Positions 8,383 through 17,644 of a stretch of DNA of 33,004 bases are shown here, piece by piece. The translations under genes were made by a program, and so were the position numbers. The stretch comes from Streptosporangium minutum (lineage in GTDB: Bacteria > Actinomycetota > Actinomycetes > Streptosporangiales > Streptosporangiaceae): assembly GCF_002149035.1 (NCBI RefSeq), contig NZ_NGFP01000086.1, positions 1 to 33,004 of the forward strand, read 5' to 3'. The number at the start of each line of letters is the position of its first letter. Position 1 is the first letter of the stretch. Under the pieces are notes generated by a model. That model did no database searches. It saw only the letters and a list, made by a program, of their open reading frames with translations, and was not told the origin of the DNA.

Positions 8383-9003
8383 TCATCCACCGGGTCGTCC
8401 GAAGCGAAAGGTCCTGCCGGTCACGGTCCAGCCCTCACGGGCCATCCGGCCGACGGTGTCGACGAGCAGGCTCCGCTCGACGGTCTTGATGCGCTCGTGC
8501 AGGGCCGCCTCGTCGTCGCCGTCCAGCACGGGCACGGCCTCCTGGGCGATGATCGGCCCGGTGTCGACTCCGGCGTCGGCGAGCATCACGGTGCAGCCGG
8601 TGATCCGCACGCCGTACGCGAGGGCGTCGCGGACCCCGTGCGCGCCGGGGAAGGAGGGCAGCAGCGCGGGGTGGGTGTTGAGAACGGGGAAGGCGGTCAG
8701 CGTCGGCGCGCCGAGGATCTTCATGAATCCCGCGCAGACGACCAGGTCCGGCCGGTGCCCGGCGATCCGCGCGGCGATCTCCCGGTCCCAGGCGTCCCGG
8801 CGCGGGTGGTCGGCCAGCCTCTCGACGAAGGTGGGGACGCCGGCGCGCTCCGCGCGGGCCAGTCCCTCGATGCCGTCACGATCGGCTCCCACGGCTACGA
8901 TCCGGGCACCGTACGCCTCATCTGCCACAGCGTCCAGTAAGGCCTGTAGGTTGGTCCCAGAACCGGACACGAGGACCACAAGCCGAGCGGCCTGGGATGA
9001 CAC
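8383..9003 (-). CDS. purN: Phosphoribosylglycinamide formyltransferase 1
   Basis: Third step of purine synthesis: transfers formyl from 10-formyl-THF to GAR. With the GTG start at 9003 it has 206 aa and begins [20 protein letters not shown], the usual family N-terminus. Catalytic residues are Asn109 and His111 in [16 protein letters not shown] and Asp147 in AGVDTGP. GGAG lies seven bases before this start; a longer frame to GTG 9060 adds 19 unconserved residues. It precedes purH on the same strand, and the pair shares folD's cofactor product. The membrane gene at 9083 is divergent from it. Confidence 0.95.
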   Translation of the reverse strand: MSSQAARLVVLVSGSGTNLQALLDAVADEAYGARIVAVGADRDGIEGLARAERAGVPTFVERLADHPRRDAWDREIAARIAGHRPDLVVCAGFMKILGAPTLTAFPVLNTHPALLPSFPGAHGVRDALAYGVRITGCTVMLADAGVDTGPIIAQEAVPVLDGDDEAALHERIKTVERSLLVDTVGRMAREGWTVTGRTFRFGRPGG

Positions 9004-9082
9004 CGACGCACTCCATTCGGACGGGGACTCACGCCGCTGCAAGGGTATCGGCCTGTCCACTCACGCGATGCAAGGAGGTCAG

Positions 9083-9493
9083 GTGACGACTCCCGTCCAG
9101 GCACGGCCGGCGGAGGGTGCGGGACGGCGGGCGTTGTGGCTCGCCTTCGCCTCGGTGGTGTTGACTCTGATACTCCCCCTCGCGGGGCTCGCCATGTCGC
9201 TCTTCGCCCTCGTCGCCTCGGTCCGCGCGATCCGGGCCCTGCGCTCGGTGACGAAGCCGGTGACCCCGGCGATCGTCGGCATCGTCGTGGCGTCGCTGGC
9301 ACTGCTGATCTCCGCCGGGGTGACCGCGATGCAGTTCTACTTCAGCGACGAGCTGGCGGCCTACACCGAGTGCGGCAGGGGCGCGGGCACCGTCACCGCG
9401 CAGAACGAGTGCGTGGACCAGCTCGAACGGGCGATGGAGAAGAAGATGCCCTTCGTCCGGCCCGGCGACGTGCAGTTCCCGTTCCCTCCCTGA
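9083..9493 (+). CDS. Small two-TM membrane protein (DUF4190-like)
   Basis: 136 aa from a GTG with AAGGAGG four bases upstream. Two long hydrophobic helices (LWLAFASVVLTLILPLAGLA into the LFALVAS region, then VTPAIVGIVVASLALLISAGV) are joined by a basic RAIRALRSV loop, a pattern like DUF4190 proteins. A roughly 50-residue C-terminal part with two cysteines (YTECGRG and QNECVDQ) would lie outside the membrane and may form a disulfide. Function unknown. It is divergent from purN (79 bases between starts) and converges on the large membrane gene ending at 9556. Confidence 0.8.
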   Translation: MTTPVQARPAEGAGRRALWLAFASVVLTLILPLAGLAMSLFALVASVRAIRALRSVTKPVTPAIVGIVVASLALLISAGVTAMQFYFSDELAAYTECGRGAGTVTAQNECVDQLERAMEKKMPFVRPGDVQFPFPP

Positions 9494-9555
9494 GCCCGCC
9501 TCCCCGGAGCCCGCCTTGCCCGCGCGCAGGCCGGGCGCCACCCGTTCGAGCCGCG

Positions 9556-11217
9556 CTAGTCGCGGTCCCAGGCGTAGGGGTCCAGGTAGATCACGTGGCC
9601 GCCCTTGTCGTCGGACTCGTCGACGATGTCGCGCCGGGGCGGTCGCGGTGGTTCGCGGTCGCGGGTCTTCGGAGGGTTCTCCGCCGCCGCCGAGGCGTGC
9701 TCGTCCTCCCAGTCGTCCCTGATGACCGGGATCGGCTGGGTGTCGCACTCGGTGGCGTCCAGCCAGTGGCCGGGGAGCGCGCAGGGGCCGTCCGGCTCGG
9801 CGAGCCCGACCTTGCCCGCCACCGTCCCGGCGGCCTTGGCGATCTTCGCTCCCGCCTTGCGGACCGGCGCGGTGGCCGTGCCGACCTTGGCGGCGGCCTT
9901 GGTCACCGCCGTGTTCTGCCCCCGGAAGATCAGCCACCAGTTGGCCAGGCCCGCCGAGATGCCCGCGGCGACGCCCACCTCCAGCGTCACCGAGAGCATG
10001 ACCTCCCACGCCGCCGGGCCGACCGCGGAGAGTCTCGTCCCGCCCAGCGAACCGCCGGACAGCGCGGCCAGCAGCCCGGCCGTCGCGCCGGTCGCCAGCC
10101 CGCAGACGAACCCCCACAGCGGCGCGCCCTCGAACGAGGGCGACGGCGCGATCCTGACGCCCAGGACACCCGCCACCGCTCCGGCCGCGAACGGCAGCGC
10201 GATCACCGCCATCACCCACGCCGGGGTGGGGCCCGCCTCCGGCAGGGCGCCCAGGATCGGCAGGCTCGGCACGGTCCCGAGCTGGACTCCGGTCGGCGCG
10301 ACCAGCGTGCCGGTGCCGACCGCGAAGCCCGGACCGGCGATGTAGGCCATCCCCCAGATGACCGCGTTGAGCAGATAGAGCCCCTGCACCAGCAGGAGCA
10401 GCAGGCCGCCGACGAAGCCGGGCGACAGGATGTCGGACAGCTCCTGGACCTGCTTGAAGTTGACCACGATGGCGCCGACCACCATGACGGCGCCCGCCAT
10501 GAGCATGATGCCCAGCGCGGCGCCCGAGGCCACCACGACCGAGCGCATCCGTTCGGGCAGCAGGCGCAGCATCGACCGCCACGGCCCGATCGTCCTGGCG
10601 GTGGCCAGCGAGCCCGCCAGGAAGGCCACCACCAGGTGGCTGACCAGCACGTCACCGAGGAACGGCTGGGTGATCTCGTTCCGGGTGACCAGCGCGACGA
10701 TCCCGGCCAGCAGCGCGTACGGCGCCGCCAGCGAGATGCCCGCCTGGGCGACCAGCACGAGCTGGGCCCGGCGCCGGGCGTTGGCCTCGTCCTTCGGGCT
10801 GTTCTTGGGCAGCCGGGCGGGCAGCCGCAGGCGCAGGTCGGCGTCGCGGGCCATCCAGATCCCGGCCCGGTACAGCAGGAAGGCCGGCAGCACCATCAGG
10901 CCGAGCGGGAGCAGGCCGACCGACCCGCCGGGGATCGCGAACCCCGCGTGGTGGGCCGCCAGCCAGAGCTGCGCCGCCGTGCGGAACACCCCCGGCAGGC
11001 CCGGACCGAGCGAGCCTTTGGGGGAGGCGATCCAGCCGACCAGGGTGAGCGTGGTGAGCACCGCCACACCTACGCCGAGCGTCCACGCGGCTGCGAGCAT
11101 CCCGGAGACGGGAAGCGGCCGACGGACGTCGTCGTCGTCACCCGTGACGCCGGGCAGGGGGATACGGCTGAGGACGTTACGGGGAGCCGTCCGGAGCTGA
11201 TCGAGAAGGGCCGTCAC
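9556..11217 (-). CDS. Large multi-spanning membrane protein (DUF6350 / PerM-like)
   Basis: About 553 aa with roughly 10-12 hydrophobic segments, followed by a charged Pro/Glu/Arg-rich cytoplasmic-type tail ending YLDPYAWDRD. Position between sucD and purN and general appearance match the actinobacterial DUF6350 family, often named cell division protein PerM; that assignment comes from memory of synteny and hydrophobic pattern, not from a motif. The start is uncertain. I use GTG 11217 (start MTALLDQLRTAPRN) because the frame further upstream to 11406 reads through a tandem DNA repeat and gives a low-complexity Cys/Gly/Pro sequence. No strong ribosome-binding site is seen before 11217. Confidence 0.75.
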   Translation of the reverse strand: MTALLDQLRTAPRNVLSRIPLPGVTGDDDDVRRPLPVSGMLAAAWTLGVGVAVLTTLTLVGWIASPKGSLGPGLPGVFRTAAQLWLAAHHAGFAIPGGSVGLLPLGLMVLPAFLLYRAGIWMARDADLRLRLPARLPKNSPKDEANARRRAQLVLVAQAGISLAAPYALLAGIVALVTRNEITQPFLGDVLVSHLVVAFLAGSLATARTIGPWRSMLRLLPERMRSVVVASGAALGIMLMAGAVMVVGAIVVNFKQVQELSDILSPGFVGGLLLLLVQGLYLLNAVIWGMAYIAGPGFAVGTGTLVAPTGVQLGTVPSLPILGALPEAGPTPAWVMAVIALPFAAGAVAGVLGVRIAPSPSFEGAPLWGFVCGLATGATAGLLAALSGGSLGGTRLSAVGPAAWEVMLSVTLEVGVAAGISAGLANWWLIFRGQNTAVTKAAAKVGTATAPVRKAGAKIAKAAGTVAGKVGLAEPDGPCALPGHWLDATECDTQPIPVIRDDWEDEHASAAAENPPKTRDREPPRPPRRDIVDESDDKGGHVIYLDPYAWDRD

Positions 11218-11275
11218 AATAGTCGATGGTCTCAGGATCTTCTGCGTGGGAGAGACTCCTTCGCCCCCGCGTGTC

Positions 11276-11415
11276 GCGTGCCGTATCGACGGCCGTCCGG
11301 CGGCAGGCGCGTGCCGTACGGCTTCACCCCGGTGTCGCGTGCCGTACGGACAGCCGTCCGACGGCAGGCACATGCCGCACGGACAGCCGTCCGACGGCAG
11401 GCGCATGCCGTACGG
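11276..11415. repeat. 33-bp tandem repeat array upstream of the PerM-like gene
   Basis: Units start at 11276, 11309 (shortened), 11337, 11370 and 11403 (partial). Spacing is 33 bases except for 28 between the second and third. The core reads gcgtgccgtacgg followed by acagccgtccgacggcag. Full copies at 11337 and 11370 are almost identical, while the first differs at several sites. Units abut with no unique spacers. The array lies between the sucD terminator and the PerM-like gene, in the likely leader or promoter of the latter. It could be a neutral minisatellite or an array of binding sites. Confidence 0.85.
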
Positions 11416-11430
11416 GGAACCGCCGGGGAA

Positions 11431-11469
11431 CAGGAAAGGCGCCCGGTCAGGAATCGGGCGCCTTTCCTG
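11431..11469 (-). terminator. Terminator of sucCD
   Basis: A perfect 15-bp inverted repeat (CAGGAAAGGCGCCCG and complement) with a 9-base loop lies six bases past the sucD stop in the direction of transcription. Strong GC stem, no U-tract. Confidence 0.9.
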
Positions 11470-11475
11470 GTGGAA

Positions 11476-12351
11476 CTAGCGGGCCTGCATGACCTCGCGC
11501 ATCAGGCGGGCGGTCTCGCTCGGGGTCTTGCCGACGCGGACGCCGACCTTCTCCAGAGCCTCCTTCTTCGCCTGGGCGGTGCCGGCCGAGCCGGACACGA
11601 TCGCGCCCGCGTGGCCCATGGTCTTGCCCTCGGGGGCGGTGAAGCCCGCGACGTAGGCGACGACCGGCTTGGTCACGTGCTGCTCGATGTAGGCGGCGGC
11701 GCGCTCCTCGGCGTCTCCGCCGATCTCGCCGATCATCACGATCGCGTCGGTGGCCGGGTCGTCCTGGAAGGCCTGGAGAGCGTCGATGTGCGTGGTGCCG
11801 ATGACCGGGTCGCCACCGATGCCGACGGCGGTGGAGAAGCCGAAGTCGCGCAGCTCGTACATGAGCTGGTAGGTCAGCGTGCCGGACTTCGACACCAGGC
11901 CGATGCGGCCGGCGGTGGTGATGTCGGCGGGGATGATGCCGGCGTTGGAGGCGCCGGGCGAGGCGATGCCGGGGCAGTTCGGCCCGATGATGCGGGTCTT
12001 GTTGCCCTTGGCGACCGCGTAGGCCCAGAACTCGGTGGTGTCGTGGATCGGGACACCCTCGGTGATCACGACGCAGAGCGGGATCTCGGCGTCGATGGCC
12101 TCCTTGACGGCGTCCTTGGTGAACGCCGGGGGCACGAAGACGACCGACACGTCGGCGCCGGTCTCCTTGATGGCCTCGGCGACGGTGCCGAAGACGGGCA
12201 GACCCTCGTGGGTGGTGCCGGCCTTGCGGGCGTTGACGCCGCCGACGACGCGGGCGCCGGAGGCGAGCATGCGGCGGGTGTGCTTGGTGCCCTCACCGCC
12301 GGTCATGCCCTGAACAATGATCTTGCTGTTCTCGGTCAGCCAGATAGCCAT
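11476..12351 (-). CDS. sucD: Succinyl-CoA synthetase (succinate-CoA ligase) alpha subunit
   Basis: 291-aa subunit that binds CoA and carries the phosphohistidine, working with SucC to convert succinyl-CoA and ADP/GDP to succinate and ATP/GTP in the TCA cycle. It starts [21 protein letters not shown], with NCPG (125-128), [12 protein letters not shown] (151-162), [10 protein letters not shown] (178-186) and the active-site His247 in [12 protein letters not shown]. The ATG overlaps the sucC stop as TAATG, so translation is coupled. A strong hairpin follows the stop. Confidence 0.97.
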   Translation of the reverse strand: MAIWLTENSKIIVQGMTGGEGTKHTRRMLASGARVVGGVNARKAGTTHEGLPVFGTVAEAIKETGADVSVVFVPPAFTKDAVKEAIDAEIPLCVVITEGVPIHDTTEFWAYAVAKGNKTRIIGPNCPGIASPGASNAGIIPADITTAGRIGLVSKSGTLTYQLMYELRDFGFSTAVGIGGDPVIGTTHIDALQAFQDDPATDAIVMIGEIGGDAEERAAAYIEQHVTKPVVAYVAGFTAPEGKTMGHAGAIVSGSAGTAQAKKEALEKVGVRVGKTPSETARLMREVMQAR

Positions 12352-13532
12352 TACGCACCTACCGCGGCGAGTTCGGCGGCACGCTTGGCCGCATCGTCCA
12401 TGGTGTCCACCAGCTCGACGCCGGAAAGCCTGGCGTCGGCGAGAATCTGACGCCCGAGTTCGGCGTTGTTGCCGTCCAGCCGGACGACCAGCGGGCGGCT
12501 GACGGCCTCGCCGCGGCTCTCCAGGAGCTGGAAGGCGGAGACGATGCCGTTGGCGACCGCGTCGCAGGCCGTGATGCCGCCGAAGACGTTCACGAAGATC
12601 GACTTCACGGACGGGTCGGAGATGATGATCTCCAGGCCGGCCGCCATGACCTCGGCCGAGGCGCCGCCGCCGATGTCGAGGAAGTTGGCGGGCTTGGGCT
12701 GGCCGGGGAAGGCCTCACCGGCGTAGGCGACGACGTCGAGGGTCGACATGACCAGGCCCGCGCCGTTGCCGATGATGCCCACGCTGCCGTCGAGCTTGAC
12801 GTAGTTGAGGTCCTTCGCCTTGGCCGCGGCCTCCAGGGGGTCCTCCGCGTCCTTGTCCTCGAAGGCCGCGTGGTCGGACTGGCGGAAGGTCGCGTTGTCG
12901 TCGAGGGTGACCTTGCCGTCGAGGGCCTTCACCTGGCCGTCGGCCGACAGGATCATCGGGTTGACCTCGACCAGGGAGGCGTCCTCGTCGACGAAGGACG
13001 CCCAGAGCTTCTCGATGAGCTCCGCGGCGCCGTCGAGCGCGGCCGCCGGCAGGCCACCGGCCTCGGCGATCTCGCGGGCCCTGGCGCGGTCCACCCCGTC
13101 CAGCGGGGAGACCGGGATCTTGGCGACCTTCTCCGGGGCGCTGTGCGCGACCTCTTCGATGTCCATGCCGCCCGCGGCGGAGCAGATGGCGAGGAAGGTG
13201 CGGTTCGCGCGGTCGAGCAGGAAGGAGAAGTAGTACTCCTCCGCGATCGCGCTGGCCTCCTCGATCAGGACCTTGTGGACCGTGTGGCCCTTGATGTCCA
13301 TACCGAGGATCTGGGTGGCCTTCTGCTCGGCGTCGGCGGCGTCGTCGGCGACCTTGACGCCACCGGCCTTACCGCGGCCACCGGTCTTGACCTGTGCCTT
13401 GACGACGACACGGCCGGTCAGCTGCTCGGCTGCCGCGCGTGCCTCCTCCACGGTGTGCGCGACAATGCCACGCGGCACCGGGATGCCGTACTCCGCGAAG
13501 AGCTCCTTCGCCTGATGTTCGAACAGGTCCAC
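12351..13532 (-). CDS. sucC: Succinyl-CoA synthetase beta subunit (ADP/GDP-forming)
   Basis: 393-aa ATP-grasp subunit that binds nucleotide and succinate. It starts at a GTG as [22 protein letters not shown], with the nucleotide-binding [30 protein letters not shown], and the C-terminal [12 protein letters not shown] and [17 protein letters not shown] motifs. AAGGA lies about nine bases before the start. It is the first gene of a two-gene unit with sucD. The region upstream to icmB is 131 bases and shows no clear promoter. Confidence 0.97.
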   Translation of the reverse strand: MDLFEHQAKELFAEYGIPVPRGIVAHTVEEARAAAEQLTGRVVVKAQVKTGGRGKAGGVKVADDAADAEQKATQILGMDIKGHTVHKVLIEEASAIAEEYYFSFLLDRANRTFLAICSAAGGMDIEEVAHSAPEKVAKIPVSPLDGVDRARAREIAEAGGLPAAALDGAAELIEKLWASFVDEDASLVEVNPMILSADGQVKALDGKVTLDDNATFRQSDHAAFEDKDAEDPLEAAAKAKDLNYVKLDGSVGIIGNGAGLVMSTLDVVAYAGEAFPGQPKPANFLDIGGGASAEVMAAGLEIIISDPSVKSIFVNVFGGITACDAVANGIVSAFQLLESRGEAVSRPLVVRLDGNNAELGRQILADARLSGVELVDTMDDAAKRAAELAAVGA

Positions 13533-13663
13533 GAGGGTCCGTCCTTGCTTGTCCGGCTGGTGTACAGATGTCGGCGGACCGGCTCCATGATCTGAAGGGG
13601 AGCCTGGTGTTTTGCGCCAATGAAGCCTAGCCCCCTGAGGGGCGTGAGCAGGTCACCGGGTCC
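13533..13663. other. Intergenic region between sucC and icmB
   Basis: 131 bases downstream of icmB and upstream of sucC, all on the minus strand. The only structure seen is a small inverted repeat (CCCC-TGA-GGGG around 13,632-13,643) that may be a weak icmB terminator. The sucC promoter should be here but no good hexamers were found. Confidence 0.4.
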
Positions 13664-14071
13664 TTAAACGCGGGCGGGAACGGCGCTCCGCACCCACTCG
13701 ACGATCTCCTGGGTGGTCGCGCCCGGTGTGAAGATCCGGGCCACGCCCATCCGCTGGAGCTCGGGCATGTCCGCTTCGGGGATGATCCCGCCGCCGAACA
13801 CCACGATGTCGCCCGCGTCGTCATCCTTCAGCAGTTCGAGGACCTTGGCGAACAGCGTCATGTGCGCGCCCGACAGGACGGAGAGCCCGATCGCCGCCGC
13901 GTCCTCCTGGACGGCGGTGCGCACGATCTGCTCGGGCGTCTGGTGCAGGCCGGTGTAGACGACCTCCATCCCGGCGTCCCGCAGGGCCCGCGCCACGATC
14001 TTCACACCGCGGTCGTGCCCGTCGAGCCCGGGTTTGGCGATGACCACACGGATCCTCGGCACGGCGTCCAT
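13664..14071 (-). CDS. icmB: Cobalamin-binding small subunit of an acyl-CoA mutase, IcmB-like
   Basis: 135-aa stand-alone B12-binding domain. The cobalamin ligand motif DxHxxG is present as DGHDRG at 17-22 with His19, followed by GLSVLSGAH and [14 protein letters not shown], the usual B12-domain loops. In actinobacteria such small proteins pair with a separate large subunit to form isobutyryl-CoA mutase, interconverting isobutyryl-CoA and n-butyryl-CoA. Length and sequence closely match IcmB as I remember it. No large subunit is encoded in this window, so it could serve another mutase of the family. It lies upstream of sucCD on the same strand, consistent with feeding acyl-CoA carbon to the TCA cycle. 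Confidence 0.85.
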   Translation of the reverse strand: MDAVPRIRVVIAKPGLDGHDRGVKIVARALRDAGMEVVYTGLHQTPEQIVRTAVQEDAAAIGLSVLSGAHMTLFAKVLELLKDDDAGDIVVFGGGIIPEADMPELQRMGVARIFTPGATTQEIVEWVRSAVPARV

Positions 14072-14235
14072 CCAGACCTCCTCGTCCGCGCTCCACCCGC
14101 AACATGAGGGCTGTACGCAGCGTAACCGCCCGCGCGGGCGGGGTCCCGTCCGCGCCGGCGTCCTCTCCGGCGTCCAGAGGGCCAGATCTCCGAAATTCGG
14201 CCCGGAAGATCACCCATTCCACCCTTTTACTATCA

Positions 14236-14265
14236 TTTACAAGTATTAATTCCACATTTCGATAC
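14236..14265 (+). promoter_or_regulatory. Possible promoter of the first paralogous secreted protein
   Basis: The AT-rich patch at 14,220-14,290 stands out in this GC-rich DNA. TTTACA (14236-14241) and CGATAC (14260-14265) are 18 bases apart, 50 bases before the ATG at 14315. The -35 is good, the -10 weak. Confidence 0.35.
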
Positions 14266-14314
14266 GGCATGCTCTAGGGTTTTTGATCTTCTATCCTCAG
14301 GAGGAGAACCCCCC

Positions 14315-15064
14315 ATGAAGCGATGGATCATCTTGGCATCCGGCGCGCTGATCCTGCCCGCGATCGCTGTCCCCGCGGACGCCCGGACCGCACCCGCCGA
14401 TCCGGTGGCCACGCTGAAAACGCAGTTCGTCGCCCAGCGCGGCGTCAGGATCGTCGAGAGCGGCAAGACCGCGTCCGACGGCAGACCCCTCTCCGCGCAG
14501 AAGCGCGGCGGCGTCGTGCAGTTCGACGTCTCGGGTGTGGCGGGATACGACATCCTGACCAAATCCGCTCTCGCCGGGGAGACCGCCAGGCCGATGCGCA
14601 CCCTCGCCGTCGGCGGGAGCGTCCACACGAGCGGCGGGGTGATCGCCGAGGGCCTTCCCGACGGCCGGAGGTGGATGAGGGCGCCCGGCAGGATCCGCGA
14701 CCTGTCGCCCTTCCTGACGCCGGTTCTCGTCCTGGAGCCGGCCACGCTGAAGACCCTGCTGTCGACCAGCACGGCCAAGAAGCCCGGTGCGACCCTGCAC
14801 GGGGGCAAGGTCACCTTCGGCGCGCTCTACCGCGCCTCGCCGGCGTACCGGGCGCGCCTCCACAAGAGGCCCAGCGCCAAGGTCGCGGCCATGACCGTGA
14901 CCTGGCGGCTGTGGCTGGGACGCGACGGGCTCCCCAGCAGGCTGGTCACCTCCTGGGCGGAGCCGCCGCTCGGCATGAGGGTCACCCGCGTCAGCGACGT
15001 GCGGTTCGCCTCGTGGGGGACCCCGGTGAACCTCACCGCGCCGGTGGAGGAGACGGCCGGCTGA
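14315..15064 (+). CDS. Secreted LppX/LprG/LolA-like protein, paralogue 1 of 4
   Basis: 249 aa with a Sec signal peptide (MKRWIILASGALILPAIAVPADA, likely cut after ADA) and no lipobox cysteine, so probably released or wall-associated. It shares the family pattern with genes at 17870, 18894 and 19906: DPVATLKTQF-RGVRI near the mature N-terminus, a TSGG-PDGRRW block, LEPATLKTLLSTS, KVTFGALYRASPAYRARL, VTWRLWLGRDGLPSRLVTSW and a closing VRFASWGTPVNLTAP. The C-terminal half resembles mycobacterial LppX/LprAFG and LolA-type lipid-binding proteins, where a WL-x-D-GLP-R-V strand precedes a closing YTxxG-PV-I-APP strand. This is motif recognition, not a search. It is the shortest copy and lacks the acidic tail. 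GGAGGAG lies eight bases before the ATG. Confidence 0.78.
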   Translation: MKRWIILASGALILPAIAVPADARTAPADPVATLKTQFVAQRGVRIVESGKTASDGRPLSAQKRGGVVQFDVSGVAGYDILTKSALAGETARPMRTLAVGGSVHTSGGVIAEGLPDGRRWMRAPGRIRDLSPFLTPVLVLEPATLKTLLSTSTAKKPGATLHGGKVTFGALYRASPAYRARLHKRPSAKVAAMTVTWRLWLGRDGLPSRLVTSWAEPPLGMRVTRVSDVRFASWGTPVNLTAPVEETAG

Positions 15065-15094
15065 CGGCCGCCTCCCGCGCCGGACGCCGGTGGA

Positions 15095-15132
15095 CCCGGC
15101 CGGGCCGGATCGGTCCGCCCCGCCCGGCCGGG
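15095..15132. terminator. Possible bidirectional terminator between paralogue 1 and the sugar dehydrogenase
   Basis: An 11-bp perfect inverted repeat (CCCGGCCGGGC and complement) with a 16-base loop sits between two converging genes. The arms are themselves near-palindromic, so other foldings are possible. Confidence 0.55.
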
Positions 15133-15145
15133 CCGTCCCGGCTCG

Positions 15146-17599
15146 TCAGCCGGACGCGCCGCCGGACGGTACGGCCGACGCGGTGGCGAACTTCAGCCGC
15201 ACCACGGTGTTGTCGAGGACGGACGGCGTGCCGCCGTTCTTGTCGTTGTTGGTCGAGGTGAGCCAGAGTCCCCCGTCGGGGGTCTTGACGACGGTGCGCA
15301 GGCGGCCCCACCGGCTGTTGAAGAACGCCCGGGGCGTGTCGGTGGTGCTACCGGTGATCTTCATGACCCAGAGCCGCTGGCCGCGGACGGCGGCCATGTA
15401 GATCCAGCCGTTGACGATCTCCAGGCCGCTCGGCGACGCGGCGGCCACGTCCCACTGCTGGACCGGGTTGACGTAGGCCGAGTTGCCGCACCTGCCCTCG
15501 CAGTTGGGCCAGCCGTAGTTCTTGCCGGGCTGGATCAGGTTGAGCTCGTCCAGGGTGGCGTCGCCGAACTCCGACTCCCACAGCCGGCCCTGGGAGTCCC
15601 AGGCCAGTCCCTGCGGGTTGCGGTGGCCGAGGCTGTACACCCTCGGCGCGCCAGGGAACGGGTTGCCGGGCGCGCCGGCGCCGGTCGGCGTCACACGCAG
15701 GATCTTGCCGTTGAGCGAGTTGAGGTTCTGCGCCCGGTTGCCGTCCTGGGCGTCGCCGGTGGTGACGTAGAGGAAGCCGTCCGGGCCGAACTTGATCCGG
15801 CCACCGTTGTGGAACTTGTTCTTGGCGATGCCGGTGACGATCGGCTCACGGGCGCCGATCTGCCCGTTCTCATACTTGAACCGCACGACACGGTTGTCGG
15901 ACGCGGCCGTGTGGAAGGCGTAGACGTAGTGGTCGGTGGCGAAGGACGGCGAGATCGCCAGGCCCAGGAGCCCGCCCTCGCCGCTGGTCGTCACCGCCTC
16001 GGTGATCTTTCCGGCCACGGTCTTCTGCCCGCTCTGGGTGACGCGGACGATCTCGAACCGGTCCCGCTCGGCGACCAGCGCGCTGCCGTCGGGCAGGAAG
16101 GCGACGCCCCACGGCAGGTCGAGTTTGGCGACGTCCCTGTCGTAGACGGGGTCGCCTCCGCCCGCCGTACCGCTCGTCTTCACCGCCAGCGGCGCGCTGC
16201 GCGGCGAGACGTTGCCGTTGGCGTCGAACGCCTCGACGGTGAACGCGTAGGTCGTGTTGGGCGTCAGCCCGTCCGCGGTCGCGGTCAGGTCGGGCACGGT
16301 GGCGAACTTCGTGCCGTCACGGTAGACGTTGTAGCCGGTGACCCCGATGTCGTCGGTGGAGGCGTTCCAGGCCAGCGTGACCGTGGCGGCCGCGACGCCG
16401 GTCGCGCGCAGGCCGGCCGGCGTGCTCGGCGGCCGGGTGTCGTCGCTCGGCGGCGTGGTGACGTCGACGTTGTCGCCGCCCTGGGAGGCGTTGCCCGCCG
16501 CGTCGTAGGCGAGCACGCTCAGCACGTACCTGGTGTTGGGCGTCAGGCCGGGCAGCGTGGTGGCGGTGACGTTGCCGCCCACGGTCATGAGCACGTTGCC
16601 GCCGTTGTAGATCTTGTACTGCGACACGCCCACGTTGTCGGTGGAGGCGTCCCAGGCCAGATCGACCGAGGTCGGCTTGACCTCGCCGACGAGGCGCAGG
16701 TTCGCCGGGGCGGTCGGCGGCTCGGCGTCGGCCGGCGCCGCCGCGCTCAGCCGGTCGAGGTTGGGGCCGCCGCCCGCGGTGGTGGCGGTGGCCCGGACCT
16801 TGTTGGCCCCGGCGACGAGGCCCGCGGTGACGGTTCTCTCCACCCAGGTGGTCCACGCGCCCGTACCGGGGAAGGACAGCCCGGCCGAGACCCTCACGCC
16901 GTTGACGGAGACGTCCATCGGCCTGTCGGCCGTGCTGCCGTTGGCGAAGCGGAACGCCAGGCCGTAGTTGCCGGCGGTCGCCGCGTTGACGGTGAACTCG
17001 ACGTAGGAGCCGGCGACGTTGGCGTAGTCGACGAATCCGGTGCCGGTGAACCCGGCGTGCTTGTCGTCCACGGCGCCCTGGGAGATCGTGGCGTTCTCCG
17101 CCTGGTAGTCGTCGCCGGCCACCGTCACCTCGACGTCCAGGAAGTCCAGGTTGGGCGTGCCGCCCGCGGTGGTGGAGGTGATCCGGACGGTGTTGGCCCC
17201 GGCCTTCACCGGCGCGGTCAGGGTGGAGGTCGCCCAGGTGGCCCAGGCGCCGGTGCCGTTGAACGCGCGGCCGGCCGAGACGACGACGCCGTTGACGGCG
17301 ACGTCGGCGGGGCGGTTGACAGTGGTGCCGTTGGCGTACCGGATGGCGATGGCCGCGGATCCGGCGCCGGCGGCGTTGACGGTGAACTCGACGTAGGAGC
17401 CGGCGACGTTGTCGGTGTTGACGAATCCGGTGCCGGAGAACCCGGCGTGGTTGGCTTCCACGGCACCCTGGAAGACGGTGGCGCCTTCGGCTTCGTACCT
17501 GGTCGGCGCGGCGGCCGCGGGGAGCGCGGCCAGCAGGCCGAGCACCAGCCCGGCCACGAGCGCGCCGGCCAGCGAGCGCGCCCGGATAGGAGATCTCAT
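15146..17599 (-). CDS. Secreted CBM35-CBM35-FN3-FN3-PQQ-type sugar dehydrogenase
   Basis: 817-aa exported protein. Signal peptide 1-31 (RARSLAGALVAGLVLGLLAALPAAAA). Two CBM35-like modules follow at about 34-160 and 164-290; both have YEAE/YQAENA, a GFSGTGFV or GFTGTGFV motif, NVAGSYVEFTVN and a TTAGG-PNLD ending, and they look like an internal duplication. FN3 modules lie at about 295-383 and 391-476. Residues about 484-805 form a soluble glucose/sorbosone dehydrogenase-like propeller: LPWGVAFLPDGSALVAERD, GEGGLLGLAISP, FHNGGRIKFGPDGFLYVTTGD (His597 probable base), LGHRNPQGLAWD and YGWPNCEG. The role is likely oxidation of polysaccharide-bound sugars outside the cell; substrate unknown. AGGAGG precedes the ATG. 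A perfect inverted repeat upstream suggests repression. Confidence 0.9.
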   Translation of the reverse strand: MRSPIRARSLAGALVAGLVLGLLAALPAAAAPTRYEAEGATVFQGAVEANHAGFSGTGFVNTDNVAGSYVEFTVNAAGAGSAAIAIRYANGTTVNRPADVAVNGVVVSAGRAFNGTGAWATWATSTLTAPVKAGANTVRITSTTAGGTPNLDFLDVEVTVAGDDYQAENATISQGAVDDKHAGFTGTGFVDYANVAGSYVEFTVNAATAGNYGLAFRFANGSTADRPMDVSVNGVRVSAGLSFPGTGAWTTWVERTVTAGLVAGANKVRATATTAGGGPNLDRLSAAAPADAEPPTAPANLRLVGEVKPTSVDLAWDASTDNVGVSQYKIYNGGNVLMTVGGNVTATTLPGLTPNTRYVLSVLAYDAAGNASQGGDNVDVTTPPSDDTRPPSTPAGLRATGVAAATVTLAWNASTDDIGVTGYNVYRDGTKFATVPDLTATADGLTPNTTYAFTVEAFDANGNVSPRSAPLAVKTSGTAGGGDPVYDRDVAKLDLPWGVAFLPDGSALVAERDRFEIVRVTQSGQKTVAGKITEAVTTSGEGGLLGLAISPSFATDHYVYAFHTAASDNRVVRFKYENGQIGAREPIVTGIAKNKFHNGGRIKFGPDGFLYVTTGDAQDGNRAQNLNSLNGKILRVTPTGAGAPGNPFPGAPRVYSLGHRNPQGLAWDSQGRLWESEFGDATLDELNLIQPGKNYGWPNCEGRCGNSAYVNPVQQWDVAAASPSGLEIVNGWIYMAAVRGQRLWVMKITGSTTDTPRAFFNSRWGRLRTVVKTPDGGLWLTSTNNDKNGGTPSVLDNTVVRLKFATASAVPSGGASG

Positions 17600-17644
17600 C
17601 GATCCTCCTGCAGTTGTCTTGGGGGGAGGGAGAGCGAGGAGAGC

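Noticed and set aside
8337-8390. Longer purH N-terminus starting at GTG 8390
   Set aside because: The additional 18 residues are unconserved in type and overlap purN; the start at 8336 has a much better ribosome-binding site.
11276-11415. CRISPR-like array
   Set aside because: Units abut directly at 33-base steps with no unique spacers, and no cas gene is present.
9136-12450. 1104-codon open frame on the plus strand across purN-to-sucD region
   Set aside because: It runs antisense to sucD and the PerM-like gene, has Arg/Gly/Asp-rich low-complexity sequence and no domain. It is a GC-bias artefact.
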